Assembly (NCBI GenBank): GCA_902556405.1
Contig: CACDWF010000003.1
Coordinates: 62,001 to 126,000 of the forward strand
Reading direction: 5' to 3'
From: an uncultured Alphaproteobacteria bacterium
GTDB lineage: Bacteria > Pseudomonadota > Alphaproteobacteria > Rhodobacterales > Rhodobacteraceae
DNA: 64,000 bases
Positions 10,522 through 18,840 of this stretch are shown piece by piece. The stretch's first letter is position 1. Each line of letters starts with the position of its first letter. A program made the position numbers and the translations under genes. The notes under the pieces are model-generated. The model saw nothing but the letters and a program-made list of their open reading frames with translations. It did not search any database and was not told the origin of the DNA.

Positions 10522-10562
10522 TGGGAGAACTCTAAAGTCTGCAAGAATTCTCCCATTTTTTC
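10522..10562 (+). terminator. Rho-independent terminator
   Basis: TGGGAGAA...TTCTCCCA followed by TTTTTT. Confidence 0.65.
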
Positions 10563-10941
10563 ATCCAAATAATAAATTAATGAGAAACATAGTTGGCGGG
10601 TTTTCCAAAATACCTAAAGGGTATCCAACAATCATTAATGCCCACGCAGATAAAAAGATAAGAGTGAAAGTTTTAGTCATCAGAAATTTTCAAGAACCCG
10701 CATTTTCATTTTTCTTTTTCATCAATAAATACATTCTTTGAAGATTTATTGATATCGATAGTAAAAGAGCGAGTGCTGTAATTTCAAAATAAATACTCAT
10801 AATATACCTTTCCGTAAAATTGAGTTTTTTCATATTCTCTTAAAAATATAATGTTACCTAAATTTGATCAAAGAGGTAAAGAGACTGTTTTTAAATGGGG
10901 AAATATTGAAGGTTTGAATGAGATAGTGTACGTCTGTTTTT

Positions 10942-11217
10942 ATGAACAAAAAAATTTTTACAAGTAGTTGGTTTGTTTTTATATGTATAATCCTGTTTTG
11001 GATTTTTCTTCTTCAAAACTACATTTTTGATTACCCTTATCGTCTTAGAGATATTGTCGGTAACTGGGTTTCTTTCTTTGTTATTTTAATATATCTCTGG
11101 GGAATATTTGTAGGCGTAACGAGATACTCAAATACGGGAACGGGTATATTTGTCTATGTTAATTTAATCCCTTTAATTGTATTATTAGTAATTCAGTACA
11201 CCTTAAAAAACTTCTAA
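10942..11217 (+). CDS. Small membrane protein (about three predicted TM helices)
   Basis: 91 aa hydrophobic ORF. Confidence 0.55.
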   Translation: MNKKIFTSSWFVFICIILFWIFLLQNYIFDYPYRLRDIVGNWVSFFVILIYLWGIFVGVTRYSNTGTGIFVYVNLIPLIVLLVIQYTLKNF

Positions 11218-11310
11218 TTAAAAAAATATATTCTCAAAACAGTTAAAACGTATATGAGAAGTTAGAAAGAAACGACCCGTTTAAGTAGTTAGATTCAAGT
11301 TTGAAGGAGT

Positions 11311-11601
11311 TTAATAACCTTCGATTATAACAAAATATCCTTCAGAATTATCCTTGCGAATATCTATAATTTTTGCATATTCCTCCGAATTATAAAATGC
11401 ATTTGCTCTTTCGGTACTTTCAAACTCAACGACCACATTACGATTACCGCTTGGATTGCCCTCTTTTACGTCTTGTTCTCCTCCCCTAACCAAATATTTT
11501 CCTCCAAACTTCTTTATAATTTGTTCAGTACTAGAAGCATATGCCTTATAATTATCAGCATTTGTAATGGTTATTTGCCCTATAATATATCCCTTTTTCA
11601 T
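11311..11601 (-). CDS. DUF1330 family protein (ferredoxin-like alpha/beta barrel)
   Basis: KGYIIGQITITNADNYKAYASSTEQIIKKFGGKYLVRGG...VVVEFESTERANAFYNSEEY, DUF1330 signature pattern. Confidence 0.82.
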   Translation of the reverse strand: MKKGYIIGQITITNADNYKAYASSTEQIIKKFGGKYLVRGGEQDVKEGNPSGNRNVVVEFESTERANAFYNSEEYAKIIDIRKDNSEGYFVIIEGY

Positions 11602-11663
11602 ATATCTCTTCTCCTTTTAGTGAATATAATTGCACTTAAAATTTTAGTTTTATTTTTGAACTT

Positions 11664-11850
11664 AATCAATGAACAACAAAGGATACCTCTCCGTAAGTGG
11701 AAAGAAGTTCAAAGGTAATCATGTTCATTCAATTGTGAAGAAGAAAAGACAGAAAGATTAGAAGTTAGAAAGAGAGTATCCAGAGGTATGGTCTGATTTT
11801 AGTTTGGAGGTGGTGGATAAGACTTTGGTTAATATGTTTGAGGATTTTTA
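11664..11850 (+). repeat. Decayed copy 1 of ~200-bp coding repeat (internal deletion and in-frame stop)
   Basis: Translates NNKGYLSVSGKKFKGNHVHSIVKKKRQKD*KLEREYPEVWSDFSLEVVDKTLVNMF; shared with 13002-13204 and 14681-14899. Confidence 0.85.
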
Positions 11851-11913
11851 AAATTTGACCAACTTCTAGTAAATAATTACATTCATTTCTTATAAAAATA
11901 TTCTAGGGTTCTT

Positions 11914-12537
11914 ATGTTAACTGTATATGGAAGAAAATCTTCTGCGAATGTTCAAAAGGTTCGTTGGATTTGTAGTGAAGGTAATTTGGAGTTCAAAACG
12001 GAAATCGTTGGAGGGAAGTATGGTGGATTGACCTCTCCAGAATTTATAAGGTTGAACCCCAATAGCACTATTCCAGTTTTAAAAGATGGTGACTTTATAC
12101 TTTATGAATCCAATTCAATTATAAAATACATATCTGATAAGTTTGGTATTCTGAAATCTGATAACCCAAAAAAAACAGCATTAAACAACCAATGGATTGA
12201 TTGGTCGAGTTTCGTTTTTGGATTAAACTGCTCAATTTACACAGCACATAATATATTGCTTCCTGTAGAACAAAGAAATCCTAATTTAGTATCTGAAGCA
12301 AAAAAGAAGATCTATTCATGCTTCGAATTATTAAATAAGCAGTTAGAAAAAACTAATTATCTACTTGATAATGAACTTAGTTTAGCAGACATCCCGGTAG
12401 GTTGCTGGATACATAGATGTGTAGTTTTGGGTTTAGTCATTACAGAGTTTAAATCGTTAGAAAAGTTGTATGTTAATTTGAAAGAAAGAAGCGCTTTTAG
12501 AACTGAAGTATTCGATACACCCTTACCCCCAGAGTAA
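11914..12537 (+). CDS. Glutathione S-transferase family protein
   Basis: MLTVYGRKSSANVQKVRWICSEGNLEFKTEIV...LNPNSTIPVLKDGDFILYESNSIIKYI, GST N-domain. Confidence 0.88.
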   Translation: MLTVYGRKSSANVQKVRWICSEGNLEFKTEIVGGKYGGLTSPEFIRLNPNSTIPVLKDGDFILYESNSIIKYISDKFGILKSDNPKKTALNNQWIDWSSFVFGLNCSIYTAHNILLPVEQRNPNLVSEAKKKIYSCFELLNKQLEKTNYLLDNELSLADIPVGCWIHRCVVLGLVITEFKSLEKLYVNLKERSAFRTEVFDTPLPPE

Positions 12538-12627
12538 CATAAACTCTTTTTGAGCAAGTCCGCTTTTAATAATCTTTTATTGTTTTTAACTATAGTCTCT
12601 GAAGCATCAATCAGTTTAAAAGTTTTT

Positions 12628-12932
12628 TTATCCCAACAACCTTCCTTTCAAAAAATTTACAAGAACATCACCGCTCAAGGGATTTATTTCTTTGACTATT
12701 CCACTTAGGTAAGTTGATGTTCTAGCATTTCTAAGTTTGTCTGCATTTTGCCTATCTTCTTCTGTCGGATATACCGATATACCGATATACCGATAGCGGA
12801 GGTTTCTCCTGTTCTAACAAAAAGCGAAACATCATTATTAGGATGCGATCCAATATCTTTATACCAAGAAGCAAATTCTTCTACGGATTCCGCAGTTTGA
12901 AACTCAAACATAGTTACATTAGCGACGCTCAA
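12628..12932 (-). pseudogene. Small ABM-like protein frameshifted by an 8-bp tandem repeat (possibly phase-variable)
   Basis: Track ORF 12705-12932 leaves the family-like frame at (ataccgat)x3; removing one 8-bp unit gives a continuous 98-aa ORF ...TSAIGISVYPTEEDRQNADKLRNARTSTYLSGIVKEINPLSGDVLVNFLKGRLLG* ending at 12628. Confidence 0.75.
12771..12794. repeat. 8-bp tandem repeat (ataccgat)x3
   Basis: Direct reading: ggat ataccgat ataccgat ataccgat agcgg. Confidence 0.97.
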
Positions 12933-13001
12933 TTATTATCCTTCTCTAGGTCTATTGGTCAGAATTGCTTCATTTAATAATACCAATTCTTTCTCTATCA
13001 G

Positions 13002-13204
13002 ACAATCATTGAACAAAGAGACAAAGGTAAGACCCTTGACCGAATCGCAGAATGGTTAAACAAGAAAGGTTACCTATCTGTTCGTGGAAAGAAGTTTAAA
13101 GGAAATCATGTACATTCAATTGTGAAGAAGAAAAGACTGAAAGATGAGAAGTTAGAAAAAGAATATCTAGAGGTATTGTCTGATTTTAGTTTGAAAGCGG
13201 AATA
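13002..13204 (+). repeat. Copy 2 of ~200-bp coding repeat (open frame, no obvious start)
   Basis: Translates TIIEQRDKGKTLDRIAEWLNKKGYLSVRGKKFKGNHVHSIVKKKRLKDEKLEKEYLEVLSDFSLKAE*. Confidence 0.88.
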
Positions 13205-13205
13205 A

Positions 13206-13442
13206 TTAATTTCTTTTATAGTGTGCTACAACGTGACCATTTTGCCATTCTACTATTCCATCAAATGATTTTATAAAGTCATTCCATGTATTTTTTCCAT
13301 CATCTCGCGATTTCAAAAAATCTGTTTCAGAAGAATAAATGCCAATACCCGATATTTTACCCTCTCCCGTCTCAATAATCCTAATCTTGTAAACCAATGT
13401 TAATATTATCTTTTTAAGAAGTTTGAAACTTCTTTGAAACAT
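13206..13442 (-). CDS. Small hypothetical protein, possibly related to the 12628-12932 family
   Basis: ISGIGIYSSETDFLKSRDDGKNTWNDFIKSFDGIVEWQNGHVVAHY resembles AIGISVYPTEEDRQNADKLRNARTSTYLSGIVKEINPLSGDVLVNF. Confidence 0.55.
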   Translation of the reverse strand: MFQRSFKLLKKIILTLVYKIRIIETGEGKISGIGIYSSETDFLKSRDDGKNTWNDFIKSFDGIVEWQNGHVVAHYKRN

Positions 13443-13496
13443 ATTTATGAAAATCTATTCTTAAACCTCTTCTACCTACCATGTAAATTTCAATTT

Positions 13497-13862
13497 TTAA
13501 CATATCATGCAATGGTCAATAAGAATTTTTTCATTTTTTTCTAAGAATATTGCCTGGTTCATTAGTTCGTCATTTGATGTAGAAATATATTGTTTCCAAA
13601 TGACACCAATTGAACTTTGTCTCCTAAAAAGATATATAAATTTTCTTTCAACAAACAAAGCACGAGGTTCTTTTGATAACTGCAATTTTAGATTTTCAGG
13701 CGTTACAATTTTTCTCATTCTTTCAGTGAAATCTCTAGTATGCTTAGCATGATTATCTTCATTAGAACCATTGAGGCAGTTGTCCATTATAGGTTCTACA
13801 ATCCCTAAGATTTCGTTTTTCTCCATTTCAATAAATTTCATTATTAACCTTTTAACACTCAC
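13497..13862 (-). CDS. Hypothetical protein
   Basis: 121 aa intact ORF within the minus-strand cargo run. Confidence 0.5.
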   Translation of the reverse strand: MSVKRLIMKFIEMEKNEILGIVEPIMDNCLNGSNEDNHAKHTRDFTERMRKIVTPENLKLQLSKEPRALFVERKFIYLFRRQSSIGVIWKQYISTSNDELMNQAIFLEKNEKILIDHCMIC

Positions 13863-13911
13863 AAAATATTCTTATACATTATTTAATTATTGATTTTATT
13901 AACTTTTTTAT

Positions 13912-14052
13912 TCACTCCCATTCAACGATAATTTGTTCGGTATTTAATTCTTCTTTATCCACTTTTGGAGACCAAAAAGTTTTGGACATTGCTACGAATG
14001 CGTCCGCCTTTTCTTGCGAAGGAAACTTGATCGATGCAGTCCTTATATACAT
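13912..14052 (-). CDS. Very small ABM-like protein or fragment (46 aa; not in ORF track)
   Basis: Minus-strand ATG at 14052: MYIRTASIKFPSQEKADAFVAMSKTFWSPKVDKEELNTEQIIVEWE*. Confidence 0.45.
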   Translation of the reverse strand: MYIRTASIKFPSQEKADAFVAMSKTFWSPKVDKEELNTEQIIVEWE

Positions 14053-14163
14053 TTCCTGTCCCAGTTTTACTTTATAAAGACTAAATCATTCACTATTTTT
14101 CTTTTGCTTTCAATTACTTTAATACGACAAATCCTTGGATTTTTATTCTTTTCTTTTTTTCAA

Positions 14164-14649
14164 TCAATAACCTAAAAGAGAGAACCCAATCGCTAAAAAT
14201 ATACCTACAACTACATGACTAGAAGTAGACAGTAATTTAGTGAGAGTTGGATTTGGCGTTTTATTTCCCATAAAACCTTTTCCGGTTACAGGAAGATAAA
14301 AAAACCAAGGAATGCTTACTGATATTATTCCAAAAGTTAATCCAGATAAAATTGAAGTAGATAAAATATTAAAATCTACCATAAGAAAATAATAAGCAAA
14401 CCCGTAACCTATAGCGACACAGTAGTGAAACGCCCATCCAATTGCCAATTCATATTTTACTGGATTTTCATTATCTAAATTCTTATTAAATACTATTTGG
14501 TTCCTAAGAAACATTACAAACCATCTGCCTGCAGATGACCAGTTAGTAGGAGGGATATTAAATGCCAAAAATAGAATTCTTTGCCATATGTCCATAGCAA
14601 GGCAACAGATAATTCCTGCAATTATTGGGTCAAATATGAGGTGTCCCAT
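14164..14649 (-). CDS. DUF2938-like membrane protein
   Basis: Multi-TM; AMDIWQRILFLAFNIPPTNWSSAGRWFVMF... AIGWAFHYCVAIGYGFAYY typical of DUF2938. Confidence 0.7.
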   Translation of the reverse strand: MGHLIFDPIIAGIICCLAMDIWQRILFLAFNIPPTNWSSAGRWFVMFLRNQIVFNKNLDNENPVKYELAIGWAFHYCVAIGYGFAYYFLMVDFNILSTSILSGLTFGIISVSIPWFFYLPVTGKGFMGNKTPNPTLTKLLSTSSHVVVGIFLAIGFSLLGY

Positions 14650-14680
14650 AAATTTATAATATCAGTTTTTTCTACATGAA

Positions 14681-14899
14681 ACAATCAATGAACAAAGAGA
14701 GAAAGGAAAGACCTTTGACCAAATCGCCGTGTGGTTAAATAGGAAAGAATACCTATCCGTTCGCGGAAAGAAGTTCAAAGGTAATCATGTTCATTCAATT
14801 GTTAAGAAGAAAAGACTGAAAGATAAGAAGTTAGAGAAAGAATACCCTGAGGTTTGGTCTGATTTTAGTTTGGAGGTGGTGGATAAAACTTTGGTTAAT
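14681..14899 (+). repeat. Copy 3 of ~200-bp coding repeat
   Basis: Translates TINEQREKGKTFDQIAVWLNRKEYLSVRGKKFKGNHVHSIVKKKRLKDKKLEKEYPEVWSDFSLEVVDKTLVNN. Confidence 0.88.
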
Positions 14900-14903
14900 A
14901 ATC

Positions 14904-15266
14904 TCAATAACAGAGGACGCTATCCGATTTAATTGACTCTTCAACAAGTTTATCAGGCATGGCAAACTCTGCTTTATATCCATCAAGAAGTGTCTCATCG
15001 TAACCGCGTGCCTTAGCGGACATTCCTGAGACAAATATGGTTGCATTTGTATTCTTTAAACTTTCCAAATGTTCATATAAATCTCCAGTACCCTGACCTA
15101 CTATTTCACCAGCACTTTTGCAATTTAGAATGTGAACGCCGTCTGCCGCGAGAAAAAGAGTTACTTCGTGCCCACTTTTTTCTGCGGCAAGAGCAACCAT
15201 TAAACCTAATGTTACTTTATTTTTGAATTCCAAATCGCTATGTATATGAACGAGTACTTTAGACAT
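14904..15266 (-). CDS. DsrE family protein
   Basis: MSKVLVHIHSDLEFKNKVTLGLMVALAAEKSGHEVTLFLAADGVHIL... DsrE/F-like pattern. Confidence 0.8.
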   Translation of the reverse strand: MSKVLVHIHSDLEFKNKVTLGLMVALAAEKSGHEVTLFLAADGVHILNCKSAGEIVGQGTGDLYEHLESLKNTNATIFVSGMSAKARGYDETLLDGYKAEFAMPDKLVEESIKSDSVLCY

Positions 15267-15324
15267 TTATTTCTCCTTAAAATTTATTTATAAAATTATA
15301 GTGCTTTTTGAAACTGAGGTTCCA

Positions 15325-15975
15325 CTACACTAAAAACTCATTAATTCCATCTAAAACATATTGTACACTCAATCCCGCCAAAATAATCGCAATAATACTT
15401 GAGAATACACTTATTAATTTTTCATTAACTATTTTCTCAAATCTTGAAACTATAAAAAAGGCAACAAAGGTAATGACCATTACAAGAAGTAATGAGGAAA
15501 TTCCAATGATTTGGTTGATATAATTACCACCAATATTGCTTACAGAAACTACTACTGAAATTATGGCAGCAGGTCCCGCTAATAAGGGAATCGCAAGTGG
15601 GAATACACTTATATTATCAGAGTCAAAATTAGCATCTTTCTTCTTCCGTTCTCTTCTCTTGTTAAATAGCATTTCTAAGGAGACTAAAAACAGGATAATA
15701 CCGCCTGCTATTTTTAGAGCAGGAAAAGTTATACTCAAATGATTAAAAATGTAATTACCTAAAACAGCAAAAAATATTAGAACCAAAAATGCTATTATAG
15801 TTGAGTTGAACGCGGTTTTAACTTTTCCATTTAAATTTAAGTTCTTCGTGACTACAAAAAAGATAGGCGCACTTCCTATGGGGTCAATAACAACGAAGTA
15901 TAAAACAAAAGATTGAATGAATATTTGTACCATAGCAAGACCGACTGAAACTTTCTTATTATGAATGTAAAACAA
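15325..15975 (-). CDS. MarC family (UPF0056) membrane protein
   Basis: FVLYFVVIDPIGSAPIFFVVTKN...FPLAIPLLAGPAAIISVVV. Confidence 0.9.
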   Translation of the reverse strand: MFYIHNKKVSVGLAMVQIFIQSFVLYFVVIDPIGSAPIFFVVTKNLNLNGKVKTAFNSTIIAFLVLIFFAVLGNYIFNHLSITFPALKIAGGIILFLVSLEMLFNKRRERKKKDANFDSDNISVFPLAIPLLAGPAAIISVVVSVSNIGGNYINQIIGISSLLLVMVITFVAFFIVSRFEKIVNEKLISVFSSIIAIILAGLSVQYVLDGINEFLV

Positions 15976-16073
15976 TTGAAAATTTGCGAAATTCTTTATT
16001 AAAATTTCTAAAAATTTGGTTACGTATTATCAAACAAAAACTCTGAAATAAAGAGATTTTTAACTAAAAAAAA

Positions 16074-16159
16074 TATCAGAAACGCACCCCTACAGAAACA
16101 CTTACCCTATCACTCTGTAGGGTCAAAAAAACCCAATAAAATCAATGATTTATTCTACA
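16074..16159. repeat. 86-bp direct repeat, left copy (contains CCCTACAGA...TCTGTAGGG inverted repeat)
   Basis: About 80/86 matches to 18714-18799 by eye. Confidence 0.92.
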
Positions 16160-16383
16160 GTATCCCACTAGGTTTCCTATAAACTAACCACCTAGTGCAA
16201 CTACCTGTCTCATATTGAAATTCTATATTTTCAATAGGTTAGCACAAGCACCCTGGACTTGTTGCCAATTATATCCCATTTCCTGTTTATAACTTTTCTT
16301 TACAAAGACCAATAACTCTGTCTCATTCCTCTTCTGTTTTAAGGTTCTAGGCACCGTTTAAAAATTGTTAACTTAGTCTTCCT

Positions 16384-16677
16384 TCAATTCATAAAGTTGC
16401 AAAATTTTTCTATTTTGCCATCTAAAACCATTTGGTCGTGAATATCAAACCTATTCAACTCCCTCCATTCAATTGCACTTTCGATTAACTTTTTAGCATT
16501 TTCCTCATTATCAATCATTGCAAACGTTAACAGAGAATCTGGGGTTAGTCGACAGATGTAGAATGTTTGAAGTCCGGTACCTTCAAGCGACTCCATAAAA
16601 GGTTTATATCTTTCAATATAGTTGTCACAGTCATCCTCAGTCTTGAAGTTAACAACAACGTTTCTAAAAACACTCAT
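16384..16677 (-). CDS. Small protein, tandem paralog A
   Basis: MSVFRNVVVNFKTEDDCDNYIERYKPFMESLEGTGLQTFYICRLTPDSLLTF...; aligns full length to 16720-17013. Confidence 0.8.
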   Translation of the reverse strand: MSVFRNVVVNFKTEDDCDNYIERYKPFMESLEGTGLQTFYICRLTPDSLLTFAMIDNEENAKKLIESAIEWRELNRFDIHDQMVLDGKIEKFCNFMN

Positions 16678-16719
16678 TCAAAATCTCCCATAGTTTCTCT
16701 TTTTCACTTACAGGTGTAT

Positions 16720-17013
16720 TTAATTTCTAAGATTATAATAACCCTCTAATTTCCCATCCAAAACCATTGAGTCTGTGATTTCAAATTTATTCTCTTCTCT
16801 CCAATTATCTGCAAATTCAATAATCTTTTTCCCATTTTCTTCCGTATCAATTGTACAAAAAGTTAGTAACGAGGTATCTGACAATCGGCATATAAAAAAG
16901 TCTTCCAACCCAATTCCTGTTTGTGTTGGTACGAGTTCTTGGTACTTTTCCAAATATTCCTCAACATCGTCCTTGTTTTTAAAATTTAGAACCACGTTTC
17001 TAAAGATACTCAT
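16720..17013 (-). CDS. Small protein, tandem paralog B
   Basis: MSIFRNVVLNFKNKDDVEEYLEKYQELVPTQTGIGLEDFFICRLSDTSLLTF...; same 97-aa length as paralog A. Confidence 0.8.
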   Translation of the reverse strand: MSIFRNVVLNFKNKDDVEEYLEKYQELVPTQTGIGLEDFFICRLSDTSLLTFCTIDTEENGKKIIEFADNWREENKFEITDSMVLDGKLEGYYNLRN

Positions 17014-17052
17014 TTTGTTTCTCCGTTATTTAAATACACTTAAATTTAAAAT

Positions 17053-17421
17053 TTAATTTACCGCTACACCCTCTTTAAAAAGTTGTTCACTTCCAATAGT
17101 ACCATCTGGTTTGTAGGTTATCCATATACCATCACGTTTTCCATTCTTGGAGTTACCTTTTAAATATAAACTTCCATCCTCATAAAAGGTTTCTGTAAGA
17201 CCATTCATGATACCTCGTTTATAGGTCATATTGAGATAGGGTTGACCATCTTCATAAAAATACTTCCAAACTCCTTCCATCAATCCATTCTCATATTGTC
17301 CAGAGTGTTGGAGATTTCCATTATCGTAATGTGTTTCAGATTTGCCGGTATAAAGTTCGTTTGTACCCTCAACATATTCCAACTCACCATCCATGTTTAT
17401 TTCTACATCTTCAGACTTCAT
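17053..17421 (-). CDS. MORN-repeat-variant / YwqK-like protein
   Basis: Repeats: YDNGNLQHSGQYENGLMEGVWKYFYEDGQPYLNMTYKRGIMNGLTETFYEDGSLYLKGNSKNGKRDGIW. Confidence 0.85.
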   Translation of the reverse strand: MKSEDVEINMDGELEYVEGTNELYTGKSETHYDNGNLQHSGQYENGLMEGVWKYFYEDGQPYLNMTYKRGIMNGLTETFYEDGSLYLKGNSKNGKRDGIWITYKPDGTIGSEQLFKEGVAVN

Positions 17422-17933
17422 ACTCTAATAACCAACTTTCTAAAAACGAAAATTAATATTCCTAAAACAAATAATCCAGTACACAAATCATGCAGAGTTC
17501 CGACAGATATTACTTTGTGTAAACTATTGTAATCTGAAAAAGGAAAAAATGGAGACATATCTCTATGCATTATACTATCCAGAATTAACTGAGAATATGC
17601 ACCTATCAATGCACCAGACCAAGCAGCAAATTTTTGAATCGTTATTTCTGTTCTAAACCAACTGAACTTTTCCATTCTTAAAGTTTTATTCCATACTCTC
17701 AGTCCAAACTCACAAATGGGTTTACAAAACATCCCAACAAATATTCCGATAAAAGTAACACCAAAAAAAGTGTGAAAAAATTTATGCGATGGTATTCCAG
17801 TCATAAACAAATAGTAGAGTACTTCTGAGTCTATTATGACGTTTGTTAATGCGAACGTAGAAAAACTAAAATAATGAGGTGAGACTGATTTGGCAGATGT
17901 TCCGGCAATTAAATGAAAAGTCGTGAAGGGCAT
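17418..17933 (-). CDS. Membrane protein (putative metal-dependent-hydrolase-like/DUF4184-like)
   Basis: MPFTTFHLIAGTSAKSVSPHYFSFSTFALTNVIIDSEVLYY..., multi-TM with conserved-looking His/Asp. Confidence 0.55.
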   Translation of the reverse strand: MPFTTFHLIAGTSAKSVSPHYFSFSTFALTNVIIDSEVLYYLFMTGIPSHKFFHTFFGVTFIGIFVGMFCKPICEFGLRVWNKTLRMEKFSWFRTEITIQKFAAWSGALIGAYSQLILDSIMHRDMSPFFPFSDYNSLHKVISVGTLHDLCTGLFVLGILIFVFRKLVIRV

Positions 17934-18703
17934 TATAATTTTTGCTGTTTAAGTTTGTCTCTTAAAATACTTCTTAATGTACTTTCTGGGCGCTGGAAGA
18001 ACTCAACCAATTCATCCATTTGCGTACCTTCATCAAATTTTTCGTTTACGAGACTTACCTCTTCCATAGTTAGTGGCATGTGATAATTTAGTTTCTTACC
18101 TCTCTCCCTGTTATCATTCCGTACTTGATTTGGTTCTATCACAAAATCACACTTTTTTGGGGTCACTAAAGTAATAGTTTCGCATTCTTCAAAACAAAAG
18201 TATTGGACTCCAATATCAGGTCTTTTAGTTTTTACAATAATGTTTTCATTGGTGGGTTTTACTGTCAGATCAACTCTTGAGTTTACACCTGCGTTCGGAG
18301 TGTGGAGCAATTTAGTAAGTTTTTCTTCTGTATCCTCTTCAGTTTCCAATTCAAAAGTGGTTTTTCCATCAACATGATTGTCTGCAAGAAAATAAGTTCC
18401 TTTATATTCTATTGCTGCATTTGTTAATTTTGCCCCCGACATGGAAAATAATTCAATCCAAAATATTTCTCTAGTAAATGCTCTTTTATCAGAATCAATA
18501 TCTTTCTCTAGAAGCACAATGTCTATAGAACCTTTCCCAGATTCATTTACTTCCTTTATATATCTTTGCTTCGGACTTGTTCCTTCCCAATCCTCTAAGT
18601 GCTCTTGAAGTCGCCTATTAATATCTTTTTTTGTCTTTCCCACATAAAAAACCTCACTACTTCTAGAATCCACCAAACCATATATTTTTGTTTTACTTAC
18701 CAT
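17933..18703 (-). CDS. GIY-YIG nuclease domain protein with C-terminal HTH-like region
   Basis: KIYGLVDSRSSEVFYVGKTKKDINRRLQEH (GIY-YIG) ... C-terminal MEEVSLVNEKFDEGTQMDELVEFFQRPESTLRSILRDKL. Confidence 0.8.
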   Translation of the reverse strand: MVSKTKIYGLVDSRSSEVFYVGKTKKDINRRLQEHLEDWEGTSPKQRYIKEVNESGKGSIDIVLLEKDIDSDKRAFTREIFWIELFSMSGAKLTNAAIEYKGTYFLADNHVDGKTTFELETEEDTEEKLTKLLHTPNAGVNSRVDLTVKPTNENIIVKTKRPDIGVQYFCFEECETITLVTPKKCDFVIEPNQVRNDNRERGKKLNYHMPLTMEEVSLVNEKFDEGTQMDELVEFFQRPESTLRSILRDKLKQQKL

Positions 18704-18713
18704 TACCCAATTA

Positions 18714-18799
18714 TATCAGAAACGTACCCCTACAGAAACACTTACCCTATCACTCTGATGGGTCAAAAAAACCCAATAAAATTAATTACTTATTCTACA
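18714..18799. repeat. 86-bp direct repeat, right copy
   Basis: Matches 16074-16159 with about 6 mismatches. Confidence 0.92.
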
Positions 18800-18840
18800 T
18801 TAACAGGTGTTTCTAAACTTCTGGATTGGTTGCATCTTCA

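Noticed and set aside
14729-14932. Track ORF of 67 aa as an independent gene
   Set aside because: It is an internal fragment of the third ~200-bp repeat copy; the homologous frame extends upstream of this Met without a start.
16074-16159. Integron attC site or CRISPR repeat
   Set aside because: Only two full copies 2.6 kb apart, no regular spacers, no attC-like core sites (RYYYAAC/GTTRRRY) and no integron-type integrase; no CRISPR array seen in the window.
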